Positions 34,371 to 43,259 of a stretch of DNA of 64,000 bases are shown here, one piece after another. Location of the stretch: assembly GCF_001700325.1 (NCBI RefSeq), contig NZ_MATO01000031.1:1-64000 (forward strand). The letters are read 5' to 3'. The notes below the pieces were generated by a model, which was not told the DNA's origin, did not search any database, and worked only from the letters and a program-made list of their open reading frames with translations. Source of the DNA: Caryophanon latum. GTDB taxonomy: Bacteria; Bacillota; Bacilli; Bacillales_A; Planococcaceae. The position numbers and the translations under genes were made by a program. How positions within the stretch are numbered: position 1 is the first letter of the stretch; each line of letters begins with the position of its first letter.

Positions 34371-35870
34371 GTGAAAAACTTACCGTTAAAATTATTCCTC
34401 AGCTTAGTTATATTTGCCTTTATTTTAATTTTTACGATGGTTGTCACGACGACGAAGCTATTTTTAGACAATGTAATCGAGGAGCAACATAAGCAGCGTG
34501 AAGTAATTGAGCGAAACATTTTCATGCAGCTAAGTGAAATGGATAGTGCGCATGCGTATTTTAGTCAGCTAGAAGATGAGGAAATGCGCAAAGGCTTATA
34601 TGAGCTGCGAGACTATTATGAGGAAAATCCAGACGTTCATACGTGGGATTTAGAGGAAATTGCAAAAAAATATGCACCGCGTGAGTTTTACGTCATTAAT
34701 GCCGAAAATCAAGTCGAGGTGACGACGCATGAGCCGAGTGAAAATTTCGATTTCAATGAGTGCTGTTCTGAGTTTGTGCGACTCATTCAAGAGCGGCTGC
34801 CGACTGATGAATTTTATTTTGACGGGCTTGAAAATTCAGCGGCGACGCGTGATGCGTGGATGTATAGCTACTTAGCAACGCCCGATCATCGCTATTTACT
34901 TGAGTTTGGCATTCGCTTTGGCGATACGAGTGTGGCGAAATATTTCGGCTACGAGGAAACGGTCGATAATTTGTTAGCGAACAACGAAGGGCTGCGAGAT
35001 TTGCGCATTTTAACGTATGAAGGGTTCGCGTTAAACTTCTCGAGTGATTTAATGACGGTTGATGATTTAAATGCGGACATACGCCGAGCTTATTACAACG
35101 CGATTGAGACAGGTAAAGTAGCTGAGGTGAGAAAGACGTTACAAGACGGCTATATCGAAACGCACCGCTTCTTGCCGTACAAAGCAGAGGAGACGCGCGG
35201 CAATGCGACGCAGCGAATCATTTATGCGAAATACGACAACATCGAAGAGCTTGCCATTTCAGAAAAAAATAGTCGCATTTTTTCATGGATGGCAGGTGTC
35301 GGCATCATTACCGCCGTCATTGCGATGCTCATCATTTTAAAAATTTTTACGAAGACGATTCGCCTCGCTACATACGATACGTTAACAGGTGCATACAATC
35401 GCGCGTCGTATTTACAGCATATGAACTCGCTCATTGAAAGTCGAGGGGCGAACCCAATTGGCTTAATGCTCGTCGATTTAGATAACTTCAAAAAGCTAAA
35501 CGATGAATACGGGCATGCAGAAGGTGACGTCGCACTGCGCGAGTTGACGACGATTTTAAAAGACGTCGTACAAAAGAAAGGCTATGTCGTACGCTTCGGT
35601 GGCGACGAGTTCGGCATCGTCTATGAACGCGCGAACGAGGACAAGCTTCAGGCAGCGGCACAAAACATTTTGCAGCGCGTTCGAACCCAGCACGACAAAA
35701 ATCCGCTCTGGGCGATTTTATCAGTGAGCATTGGGGCAACGTTGCAAAAGGAAAGCCGTGAAGCGGAGCTCGAACTGTTTAAGCGAGCGGACGAGGCGTT
35801 GTACATGTCAAAGCGTCAAGGGAAAGACACGTATACGTATTTATTACATGACGAAAAGCGCAACGATTAA
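34371..35870 (+). CDS. Membrane diguanylate cyclase (GGDEF)
   Basis: 499 aa. One membrane helix lies at about residues 8-28, an extracellular sensor domain at 30-300 (with ENFDFNECCSEFVRL), a second helix at 306-328, then the GGDEF domain (YDTLTGAYNRASYLQHM ... RFGGDEFGIVYE, GGDEF near 410). The motif is intact, so cyclic di-GMP synthesis is expected. No RxxD inhibitory site stands five residues before it (the four residues there are QKKG). It starts at GTG 34371 with AGGGAG. Confidence 0.9.
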   Translation: MKNLPLKLFLSLVIFAFILIFTMVVTTTKLFLDNVIEEQHKQREVIERNIFMQLSEMDSAHAYFSQLEDEEMRKGLYELRDYYEENPDVHTWDLEEIAKKYAPREFYVINAENQVEVTTHEPSENFDFNECCSEFVRLIQERLPTDEFYFDGLENSAATRDAWMYSYLATPDHRYLLEFGIRFGDTSVAKYFGYEETVDNLLANNEGLRDLRILTYEGFALNFSSDLMTVDDLNADIRRAYYNAIETGKVAEVRKTLQDGYIETHRFLPYKAEETRGNATQRIIYAKYDNIEELAISEKNSRIFSWMAGVGIITAVIAMLIILKIFTKTIRLATYDTLTGAYNRASYLQHMNSLIESRGANPIGLMLVDLDNFKKLNDEYGHAEGDVALRELTTILKDVVQKKGYVVRFGGDEFGIVYERANEDKLQAAAQNILQRVRTQHDKNPLWAILSVSIGATLQKESREAELELFKRADEALYMSKRQGKDTYTYLLHDEKRND

Positions 35871-35887
35871 TTTCGTGCGCTTTTTTC
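35852..35887 (+). terminator. Terminator of the diguanylate cyclase gene
   Basis: GAAAAGCGCAACGA pairs with TCGTGCGCTTTTTTC and overlaps the stop codon. Confidence 0.82.
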
Positions 35888-35926
35888 ATATTCATTAATG
35901 ATTTAATGTATTAAAACATAAAAAGG

Positions 35927-36604
35927 TTAAAACATCGCAAGTAACACGAACCAAATGACCGGAACGAACAGCGCTGGCAACATGTTTAGCGACTTGCTAT
36001 CTTTAATGCCTAAAATCGCAAGCCCCGAACTTAAAATGAGCACGCCACCGACAATGGAAATTTCGGTCATGAGCGCATCGGTTAAAAACGGCTCAATGTA
36101 GATCGCCGCTACGTAAATGCCGCCTTGCCATAATAACAGCACGACCGCAGAAAGTGCGATGCCAAAGCCGTACGTCGCCGCAAGTGCCATCGACGTCACA
36201 AGATCGAGCGTCGCGTTCGTAAATAAATATGTATTGTTATCGTAAAGTGCGCTTTCGACCGGCCCTAAAATCGATAGCGTGCCGACACAAAATAATAAAA
36301 TCGCCGTCGATAGCCCTTTACTTAAATCGCTTTTTGAAAACTTGCCGACGAGCTGCTGAAACTTTTCATCGATATTCAAAATTGTTCCGACAAGCCCACC
36401 GATTGCAAGGCTCATAATGAAGAGCACGGGGTAGCTGCTGTTTGGCATATTTTGCACGACCGCATTGATGCCGAGCGCAGTTGCCGCAAAGCCCATTGCG
36501 GTAAACAGCGCCGTTTGATATTCCTCCTTAATGCCCTTTTTCAGCAAGCTTCCGACAGCGCTGCCAATTAAAATCGCCGCGACATTTGTAAACGTTCCAA
36601 TCAT
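35927..36604 (-). CDS. DUF554 family membrane protein
   Basis: 225 aa with six to seven hydrophobic segments and DUF554 landmarks: MIGTFTNVAAILIGSAVGSLL at the start (positions 1-21), MSLAIGGLVGTILNID, and FCVGTLSILGPVESAL in the middle. Family members are predicted transporters of unknown substrate. The ATG at 36604 has AAGGGAG 7 nt upstream. Confidence 0.88.
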   Translation of the reverse strand: MIGTFTNVAAILIGSAVGSLLKKGIKEEYQTALFTAMGFAATALGINAVVQNMPNSSYPVLFIMSLAIGGLVGTILNIDEKFQQLVGKFSKSDLSKGLSTAILLFCVGTLSILGPVESALYDNNTYLFTNATLDLVTSMALAATYGFGIALSAVVLLLWQGGIYVAAIYIEPFLTDALMTEISIVGGVLILSSGLAILGIKDSKSLNMLPALFVPVIWFVLLAMF

Positions 36605-36703
36605 ATGTAAAAACTCCCTTCGTTTCATAGTATAAGGGAAACTTATTCACGTTTATAGAGAATTTATATTCCTTTGCTACGATAGCAACCGAGGAGGAGA
36701 GTT

Positions 36704-38803
36704 ATGAATAAATTTTTACACCCGATTACCGACTGGGTTTCAACAAAGCGCGGTATGTGGATTACAATTATCGCGTGGGTTGTGCTCATGGTTGGCATTA
36801 GCGCCGGCCCGATGCTTAGCGAATATAAGGTAACGAACTTCCAATCATTACCTGACGACGCGGCATCCATTATTGCCGAACAAAAAGTTGAGGAATATTT
36901 CCCAAATGACGGCGGGACACCAGGCATTTTAGTGTTTACGAATGAACAAGGTGACATTGACGTCGAGGAAGTGAAAACGATTTTAGCCGCGATTGAAGCG
37001 GAAAACATCGAAGGCATCGACGAAATCGTCAACATTGCGACACTTCCACAGCCTGCTGTCGAAAGCTTTATTTCAGAAGATCGTACGACGATGATGGTGC
37101 CAATGATGCTAGAAGCAAACTTAGGCAACAGCGCGTATTCGGAAATTAACGACCACGCAACGGAAATCGGCACGAAAACAGCCGAGTCGCTGCAAAGCAC
37201 ACAGTTTTACATTACCGGTCCAGCCGGCATTGCGGGGGATACGACGAAGCTGTTTGAGCAAGCAGACTTCACGCTATTGCTTGCGACAATCGGTATTATT
37301 TTAGTGTTACTAATCGTCATTTATCGCTCGCCACTACTTGCATTCATTCCATTACTGGCAACGGTTATTATTTATCAAGTGGCGAACCAATCTGTTGCGT
37401 TAATGGGCGCAGCAGGGCTAGAAATTAACAACTCGACGACATCGATTATGAGCATTTTACTATTTGCGGCCGTGATCGATTACTCGCTATTTGTTTTCTC
37501 GCGCTATCGTGAGGAGCTAAATCATTACGAAAGCAAATACGAGGCGATGAAATATGCGATGCGCGCAACAGCGGAGCCGGTATTTTTCGCGGGTGGTACT
37601 GTACTTGCGGCGATGCTTATTTTATTTTTCGCAGACTTCCGCGATTACCAAAACTTTGCGCCGATGTTCGGTATGGCACTATTTGTCATTATGCTCGGCT
37701 CGATTACGCTTGTTCCGGCATTGTTCACGCTGTTTGGGCGTAAAGCGTTTTGGCCAAAAGTTCCAAAATACGGCGCACATGAACAAGTGAAGCACGGCAT
37801 TTGGGGCCCAGTAGCGAAGTTCGTTGTTAATCGCCCAGGCATTTCAGGTGGGATTGTCGCGCTATTAATGGTTGTTATGGCGCTGAACGTATTCAACTTA
37901 AAGTTTGAGTTTGATACAGTAAAAGCATTCCCAGAGGATTTACCGTCACGTGTCGGCTATGAAATTGTAGAGTCGAAATTCGATAAAGGCGAACTTGCAC
38001 CGACGACGTTTTTAGTTGAAGGGGACGCGAATATTACCGCGAATCAAGTGACGGCTTTAACGAGTTTATTAGAAGGGCAAGACGGCATCGCATCGGTTCG
38101 CTTCCAAGGGCAAACAGATGACAGGCAAAATTTAAAGTATAGTTTATCGCTGGATGAAAATCCGTATTCTCCAGAAGGTATGGCGGTAATTGAGGAGCTG
38201 CGTATTGAGGCGGACGCGATGCTTGCACAAGTGAACATTGAAGGAACGCCGCATTTTGCTGGTGTGACACCGAAGCTTGTCGATGAGCGTGACGTGAACA
38301 ATAACGACATCATTAAAATTGTCGTGCTCGAGACGGTATTAATTTTAGTATTACTGCTATTTTTAACGAAATCATGGAAAATGCCATTGTATATGATGGC
38401 GACGATTTTAGTTTCATACGTCGCGGCACTCGGCTTCGGCTTGTTCCTTGTCGATGTGCTGTTTGGCTACGAGGCAGTGAGCACACGCGTACCAGTGTAT
38501 GCGTTCATCTTCCTAGTCGCGCTCGGCATTGACTACAACATCATTTTAGTGTCACGCTTTATCGAGGAGCGCAAAACACGCAAAGTAAAAGATGCACTCG
38601 AAATGGCAATTCGCAACACAGGCGGCGTCATTTCATCAGCAGGTGTCATTTTAGCGGCAACGTTTGCGGCATTAACGACGATGCCAATTGCCGATTTATT
38701 CGTATTCGGCTTCATCGTCGCAGTCGGTATTTTAATGGATACGTTTTTAATCCGTGGCATGTTGCTGCCGGCGCTCATTTTATTTTTCGAGAAAGATAAG
38801 TAA
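36704..38803 (+). CDS. MMPL-family RND transporter
   Basis: 699 aa in two similar halves, each with one membrane helix, a large extracytoplasmic loop and a five-helix bundle. Key segments are FAAVIDYSLFVFSRYREEL in the first half and VALGIDYNIILVSRFIEER in the second, the conserved Asp-Tyr pairs of MMPL proton-driven exporters. It opens with WVSTKRGMWITIIAWVVLM. It exports lipids or drugs in related bacteria; the substrate here is unknown. The start has GGAGGAG. Confidence 0.9.
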   Translation: MNKFLHPITDWVSTKRGMWITIIAWVVLMVGISAGPMLSEYKVTNFQSLPDDAASIIAEQKVEEYFPNDGGTPGILVFTNEQGDIDVEEVKTILAAIEAENIEGIDEIVNIATLPQPAVESFISEDRTTMMVPMMLEANLGNSAYSEINDHATEIGTKTAESLQSTQFYITGPAGIAGDTTKLFEQADFTLLLATIGIILVLLIVIYRSPLLAFIPLLATVIIYQVANQSVALMGAAGLEINNSTTSIMSILLFAAVIDYSLFVFSRYREELNHYESKYEAMKYAMRATAEPVFFAGGTVLAAMLILFFADFRDYQNFAPMFGMALFVIMLGSITLVPALFTLFGRKAFWPKVPKYGAHEQVKHGIWGPVAKFVVNRPGISGGIVALLMVVMALNVFNLKFEFDTVKAFPEDLPSRVGYEIVESKFDKGELAPTTFLVEGDANITANQVTALTSLLEGQDGIASVRFQGQTDDRQNLKYSLSLDENPYSPEGMAVIEELRIEADAMLAQVNIEGTPHFAGVTPKLVDERDVNNNDIIKIVVLETVLILVLLLFLTKSWKMPLYMMATILVSYVAALGFGLFLVDVLFGYEAVSTRVPVYAFIFLVALGIDYNIILVSRFIEERKTRKVKDALEMAIRNTGGVISSAGVILAATFAALTTMPIADLFVFGFIVAVGILMDTFLIRGMLLPALILFFEKDK

Positions 38804-38825
38804 CAAAACCGTATAACAGTTCACG

Positions 38826-38866
38826 AAGAAGGTGTTTGAGGCGATGACCTCGAATGCCTTCTTTAT
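38826..38866 (+). terminator. Terminator of the MMPL gene
   Basis: GAAGGTGTTTGAGG pairs with CCTCGAATGCCTTC (with G:U pairs) and is followed by TTTATT. Confidence 0.7.
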
Positions 38867-38895
38867 TCGAAGCAGCTGTATCTTCATACAAAAAA

Positions 38896-38934
38896 CAAAG
38901 CGTGCCAACATCAACTGTTCGCACGCTCTTTTTT
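38896..38934 (-). terminator. Terminator of the chemoreceptor gene
   Basis: On the minus strand AGCGTGCGAACA pairs with TGTTGGCACGCT and is followed by TTGTTTTTT. Confidence 0.8.
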
Positions 38935-38936
38935 GT

Positions 38937-40619
38937 TTACACTTTAAATTTCGACATCACTTGCTTTAACTCGGCAGCGTTTGTGTTTAAGCTCATCGCA
39001 ACGCTGTTAATTTGTACCATTGTTGCGGATTGCTCCTCGGTTGCTGAGGCGATCGATTCGAAGCTTTCCGACGATTCTTTCGCGCTCGCTGCAATTTCGG
39101 ATACGGCAGCTGTAACTTCTTCAGCGCTTGCGGAAATTTGCTCAGAAGCGGCTGAAATTTCTTGCACTTGCCCAGTTAACGTTTGGATCGTCGTTGAAAT
39201 CGTTTCAAACGCGTCACCGGCATTTTTAATGATGTCTACCCCTTGCTCGACGGAAGAAAGCCCGTTGCCGACTGCGCTTTCGACATTTTTTGTACCTTCT
39301 TGAATTTGTTTCGTTAAGCTGACGATTTGCACCGCTGATTCGTTCGACTGTTCAGCAAGCTTACGTACTTCATCGGCTACGACTGCGAAGCCTTTGCCAT
39401 GTTCGCCTGCACGCGCCGCTTCGATTGCCGCATTCAGTGCAAGTAAATGCGTTTGTTCCGTAATCATCGTAATGACGTTAATCATTTGCCCGATTTCTTC
39501 AGATTGCTTCGAAAGCTCTTTTGTAACAGCAGAAATGTTCGACGTCACTTCTGCAATTGTTTCCATTTGTAGCTCTGCTTGATGAATCGTCGACACACCG
39601 TGATGGGCATCGTCGTTCATGTTCATCGTGTTCGTCAGCAACTCCTGCGTCGATTCTGAAATACGTTGCACCCCAGCCGACGTTTCAGCCATTGCGTACG
39701 AGCACTCAAGCGCGGCAATTGTCGTGCTGTTTGCGAGCTCGGACGTATGTGTCACGTTCGTTGCGACTTCATCCGATGCTTGTGCGATTTCCTCTGTACC
39801 TGCAGCTAATTGCTCGGCAGCTGCACTCACTTGCCCTGTGCTTGCGTGAACGTTTTGCAAAATATCAATTAAGTTTTGCTTCATTTCGTTAAATGCTTTT
39901 GACAATACGCCAAGCTCATCTTTTGATTCATATACGTAATTTGGCTGTGTTAAGTCACCCGATGCCATAACAGCTGCTTGCTCGCTAAAATGATGAAGCG
40001 GCGTGACGATATTGCGGCGAACGAAGACGCTTAAAATAGCAATGGCAACTGTGCCAATTAGCAAGCCGATTATGGCGAGCACGGTTGAAAATGTAACCGC
40101 ATCTTTCGTATCGCTTTCCGTTTCGGCTAAAACGGTCGTTTGTGTTTCAAGTAGCGACACTGTTAAATTGTAAATGTCGCTATTAGCGTTTGAAAAATCT
40201 TCATTAATGAGTACGAGAGCTTGTTCGAACTGTCCGTTATCGATTGTCGATACGACGCGGTTTGCGGCATCAATAATCGTTGCTGTTGACGTTTGTAAGC
40301 TCGCTAAAATGTCCTTTGAGTAATCATTTTCATACGATTGTAAAGTTGTTACTTGGTCTTGTAGCAGCGTGTTGTAATGCTCCAAACGGTCTAAGTTGAA
40401 ATCGGACTGCTCTAAATAGTATGCACGTAAAAACATTCCTTGTGTCGCAATGGCACGTTGAATTTCTTTGCCAATAATCGTTTCTTGCACCGTATGATCG
40501 ACTAAATGCTCGACGTTGTTTTCGACAGACGCGAAATTATAAATGGCAGATCCACTAGAAATCGCAAAAATAATAAAAATCGCTGAAAACCATAAATTAA
40601 ACTTTTTTTTGACCGACAT
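38937..40619 (-). CDS. Transmembrane methyl-accepting chemotaxis protein
   Basis: 560 aa. The first helix is [19 protein letters not shown] helical periplasmic-type sensor (4HB_MCP-like) spans residues 30-185, the second helix is near 190-215, then HAMP and a full MCP signalling domain. The tip is [40 protein letters not shown]. It relays chemical stimuli to CheA. The ATG at 40619 has AAAGGAG and is chosen over upstream in-frame starts that lack a site. A 440-bp spacer separates it from the divergent signal peptidase gene. Confidence 0.93.
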   Translation of the reverse strand: MSVKKKFNLWFSAIFIIFAISSGSAIYNFASVENNVEHLVDHTVQETIIGKEIQRAIATQGMFLRAYYLEQSDFNLDRLEHYNTLLQDQVTTLQSYENDYSKDILASLQTSTATIIDAANRVVSTIDNGQFEQALVLINEDFSNANSDIYNLTVSLLETQTTVLAETESDTKDAVTFSTVLAIIGLLIGTVAIAILSVFVRRNIVTPLHHFSEQAAVMASGDLTQPNYVYESKDELGVLSKAFNEMKQNLIDILQNVHASTGQVSAAAEQLAAGTEEIAQASDEVATNVTHTSELANSTTIAALECSYAMAETSAGVQRISESTQELLTNTMNMNDDAHHGVSTIHQAELQMETIAEVTSNISAVTKELSKQSEEIGQMINVITMITEQTHLLALNAAIEAARAGEHGKGFAVVADEVRKLAEQSNESAVQIVSLTKQIQEGTKNVESAVGNGLSSVEQGVDIIKNAGDAFETISTTIQTLTGQVQEISAASEQISASAEEVTAAVSEIAASAKESSESFESIASATEEQSATMVQINSVAMSLNTNAAELKQVMSKFKV

Positions 40620-40706
40620 AGAACATTCTCCTTTCAATTCACTCTTCATCAAATATGTGGATAGTTTTGCGTGCGCATCCACACATATGTATCGATTTAT
40701 AAACAA

Positions 40707-41143
40707 TTAGCGAGCGCTAACGTTTTGAAACAGGCAAGAAGACGTACGCAGCCTCTATGTATGCTTTGCTTCATGTAATTGTTTCAGTTTGAGGAGTTTT
40801 CGTCACATATTGCGTTAATGCAAATGCCTACATCGATGAATGAACCATATATTTTTATTAAACACTACCACTATTTTAATGTATCGAAAACTTGTATACA
40901 AGATACTTCGTAGTCTTTTTTATTAGGATACGTGCATGGAATGAATTTCAAATGCAGTATATTAACATGTATTGTTCTTATAAAAATCCAAAAGACCTAC
41001 ATAGAAAAAACAGCATGCATAATAGATGTACCTGTTTTTAACGTCAATGAAACTAGTCAATTGTCGCATGACGAAACTTTCCTCGCAGCGAGACGTATAT
41101 ACAATGTACGTTTCAATGGACAGAATGAAAAGGAGCGATTGTT
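40707..41143. other. Intergenic stretch, no gene supported
   Basis: About 440 bp, AT-rich. An open frame at 40932-41147 has no ribosome site and no recognisable content. No repeat or strong hairpin is seen. Confidence 0.55.
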
Positions 41144-41698
41144 GTGAACAAACAGGAACTAACAGATTGGGTGAAGTCGATTGTCGTCGCGTTTGTCTTT
41201 GTCATGGCGATGAAAACATTTATTTTTGCGCCGACGTTCGTTGATGGTGCGTCCATGATGCCGACGTATGAAGATGGTGACCGCGTCATTGTCAACCGCA
41301 TGAGCGACGAGCTATCAGACATTGAGCGCTTTGATGTCATCGTATTTGAAGCACCGATTGGCAAAAACTATATTAAGCGCGTCATCGGGTTGCCAGGCGA
41401 TCATATTGCATACGAGGACGACCAGCTATACATAAACGATGAGCCGTTCGAGGAAGCATATTTGAATGAGGGGAAAGAGCAGCTACACGATAGCGGCAAA
41501 TTTACGCAAAACTTCACGCTCGAGCAATTAACAGGCTATGACACGATTCCAGACGGTTACTTGTTCGTGCTCGGTGACAATCGCCGCAAAAGCTTAGATA
41601 GCAGACACCCTCGCGTCGGGCTCGTACCGATTGATAAAGTGCTCGGAACGACAGACGTGCGCTTTTATCCGCTCGACAAACTTGGCATCGTGCAATAA
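41144..41698 (+). CDS. sipS: Signal peptidase I
   Basis: A 184-aa type I signal peptidase with an N-terminal anchor (VKSIVVAFVFVMAMKTF). The catalytic Ser is in DGASMMPTYEDGD (S37), the Lys in YIKRVIGLPGD (K78), and FVLGDNRRKSLDSR is box E. It removes Sec/Tat signal peptides outside the membrane. The gene symbol follows the Bacillus SipS type and the paralogue cannot be told apart. It starts at GTG 41144 with AAAAGGAG. Confidence 0.93.
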   Translation: MNKQELTDWVKSIVVAFVFVMAMKTFIFAPTFVDGASMMPTYEDGDRVIVNRMSDELSDIERFDVIVFEAPIGKNYIKRVIGLPGDHIAYEDDQLYINDEPFEEAYLNEGKEQLHDSGKFTQNFTLEQLTGYDTIPDGYLFVLGDNRRKSLDSRHPRVGLVPIDKVLGTTDVRFYPLDKLGIVQ

Positions 41699-41753
41699 AC
41701 GTATACATTTTGGTCGATATGAAACGTAATGACGACAAAGGGGAGGACTAAAC

Positions 41754-42539
41754 ATGAACATTTCGAAATTAAATCATTACAGCTTGCAGCACGAATCGAC
41801 AATTCAGCTACAGCATCGTCAAAAATCAAGCGATATTCAAAAGATCGAGCAGCAAATGAAAGACAAGCTGCCAAAGACGACGCTGCACGTTTCCTCGACA
41901 GATGCGGTGCCAAAGCTCGAAGCAAAAATCGGAGGGCACGCGAAGCATTTTCAGTTCATTCAAGACATTGAAGAGCTTAGCGCCGACGACAAAAAGAAAA
42001 TCGACCAATTAGTAATGTCGAGCTTGCGCATGCGAAGCGACGGAACAGACGATTTCATGCAAATGAACACGGCACAATCGATCGCGCAACTAAAGCTCAT
42101 TACCGACAAGCTCATTCCGTCATCGCATCAGGAAGAAATGCATCAGGCGATTCAAGCGTATGAACGTGATGCAATCGATGAGCATGTGAACATGTACCGC
42201 GCTGCACAAAAGGCGATGGATACGCTAAGTGCACAGCTCGGCAAAAGCGACATTTTAGAACGCGGCACGAAAAAAGTACACGAGCAGCACACGTGGATGA
42301 CAGCAGCATATAGCAACTTAGATTTCACGAACCAATCGACGTTTGTGCAATCGTTTGAAGCGACATTACAAACGTTAACCGAGCATCGCACAGCAACCGA
42401 TACGTGGAAAACGAGTGTGCTTCGAGCAGATGAAGAAGCGCTCCGTGTCAAATGGAACGACTTTGCGACGCTTTTTAACAACGAATCAGTATTCAAATTA
42501 CCGACAACGGCACAATCTGCAATCGATATGAAAATTTAA
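41754..42539 (+). CDS. Uncharacterised helical protein
   Basis: 261 aa, nearly all helix, with no membrane segment and no cysteine. It opens MNISKLNHYSLQHESTIQL and has SLRMRSDGTDDFMQMNTAQSIAQL and repeated Thr/Lys-rich heptad-like stretches. It follows signal peptidase by 55 bp with a GGGGAGGAC site. No family recognised. A terminator follows. Confidence 0.58.
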   Translation: MNISKLNHYSLQHESTIQLQHRQKSSDIQKIEQQMKDKLPKTTLHVSSTDAVPKLEAKIGGHAKHFQFIQDIEELSADDKKKIDQLVMSSLRMRSDGTDDFMQMNTAQSIAQLKLITDKLIPSSHQEEMHQAIQAYERDAIDEHVNMYRAAQKAMDTLSAQLGKSDILERGTKKVHEQHTWMTAAYSNLDFTNQSTFVQSFEATLQTLTEHRTATDTWKTSVLRADEEALRVKWNDFATLFNNESVFKLPTTAQSAIDMKI

Positions 42540-42550
42540 CAAAGCGACAC

Positions 42551-42582
42551 AACCTATCGAGCGAATCGGTAGGTTTTTTTGT
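42551..42582 (+). terminator. Terminator
   Basis: ACCTATCGA pairs with TCGGTAGGT and is followed by TTTTTTG. Confidence 0.82.
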
Positions 42583-42631
42583 TGGCAGGAAAGCAAGGGG
42601 GGAAGCGGGAATAATAGGAAGGGAGGACATG

Positions 42632-43171
42632 TCACGATTTACTAAAGATGCTTTTTCGATTAGTTGCTAACACGATCGAACCGACATGGATGAGTAGTTT
42701 TTCAAGCGCTGCAAAAGTAGCAATCATGCAAATTATACATAACAGTACATGCGATGGAGTGACATACAACGACATTGGATACAAAAAGAGAACAAAGCCG
42801 ACAACTTGATTGCTATAAGTATGAAGCATTTCAAACGTACGGTATTTGATGAAGACGATCACGATCGAACCGACTTTAATTACGCCGATTATCACAATCC
42901 ACATCATGATACTTTCGGTAAGTGGGAGAAATGGAAGTAGCACAAACATCAATACGAGCATCATGATGAAATCTGCAATCGAATCAAGCTTACTTCCGAA
43001 CGTGCTTTCAGTATGCATTTTTCTTGCGATATAGCCATCTAACATATCAGTAATGCCGCATAAAATATAAACTAGCAAAAATAACATACTTAATGGCGTT
43101 ATGCATAATAAAGTAATCGACAACACAATTCTTGTGATGGATATGTAATTAGCTATAGCTGTTCGTTTCAA
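42632..43171 (-). CDS. CDP-alcohol phosphatidyltransferase
   Basis: 179 aa with about five to six membrane helices and the complete family motif DGYIARKMHTESTFGSKLD-SIAD (D-G-x2-A-R-x8-G-x3-D-x3-D, residues about 45-70). It makes a phospholipid by displacing CMP from a CDP-alcohol; PgsA-type or archaetidyl-type substrates cannot be told apart. TTG 43171 is the likely start because GAGGTGG lies 5 nt upstream; GTG 43180 would lie inside that site. Confidence 0.85.
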   Translation of the reverse strand: MKRTAIANYISITRIVLSITLLCITPLSMLFLLVYILCGITDMLDGYIARKMHTESTFGSKLDSIADFIMMLVLMFVLLPFLPLTESIMMWIVIIGVIKVGSIVIVFIKYRTFEMLHTYSNQVVGFVLFLYPMSLYVTPSHVLLCIICMIATFAALEKLLIHVGSIVLATNRKSIFSKS

Positions 43172-43259
43172 ATGGACCACCTCATATTAATTATACTATA
43201 GTTGAGCATTTACTTTAGGCGACAGACGATAATCTAACGAAGGAAAAGGAGGAAACAAT

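Noticed and set aside
40932..41147. A 71-codon open frame before the signal peptidase gene
   Set aside because: No ribosome site, no recognisable content, and it runs into the start of the signal peptidase gene in another frame.
42629..42670. A 13-codon ORF behind AAGGGAGG
   Set aside because: It lies antisense within the end of the phosphatidyltransferase gene, is too short to judge, and most likely arose by chance.
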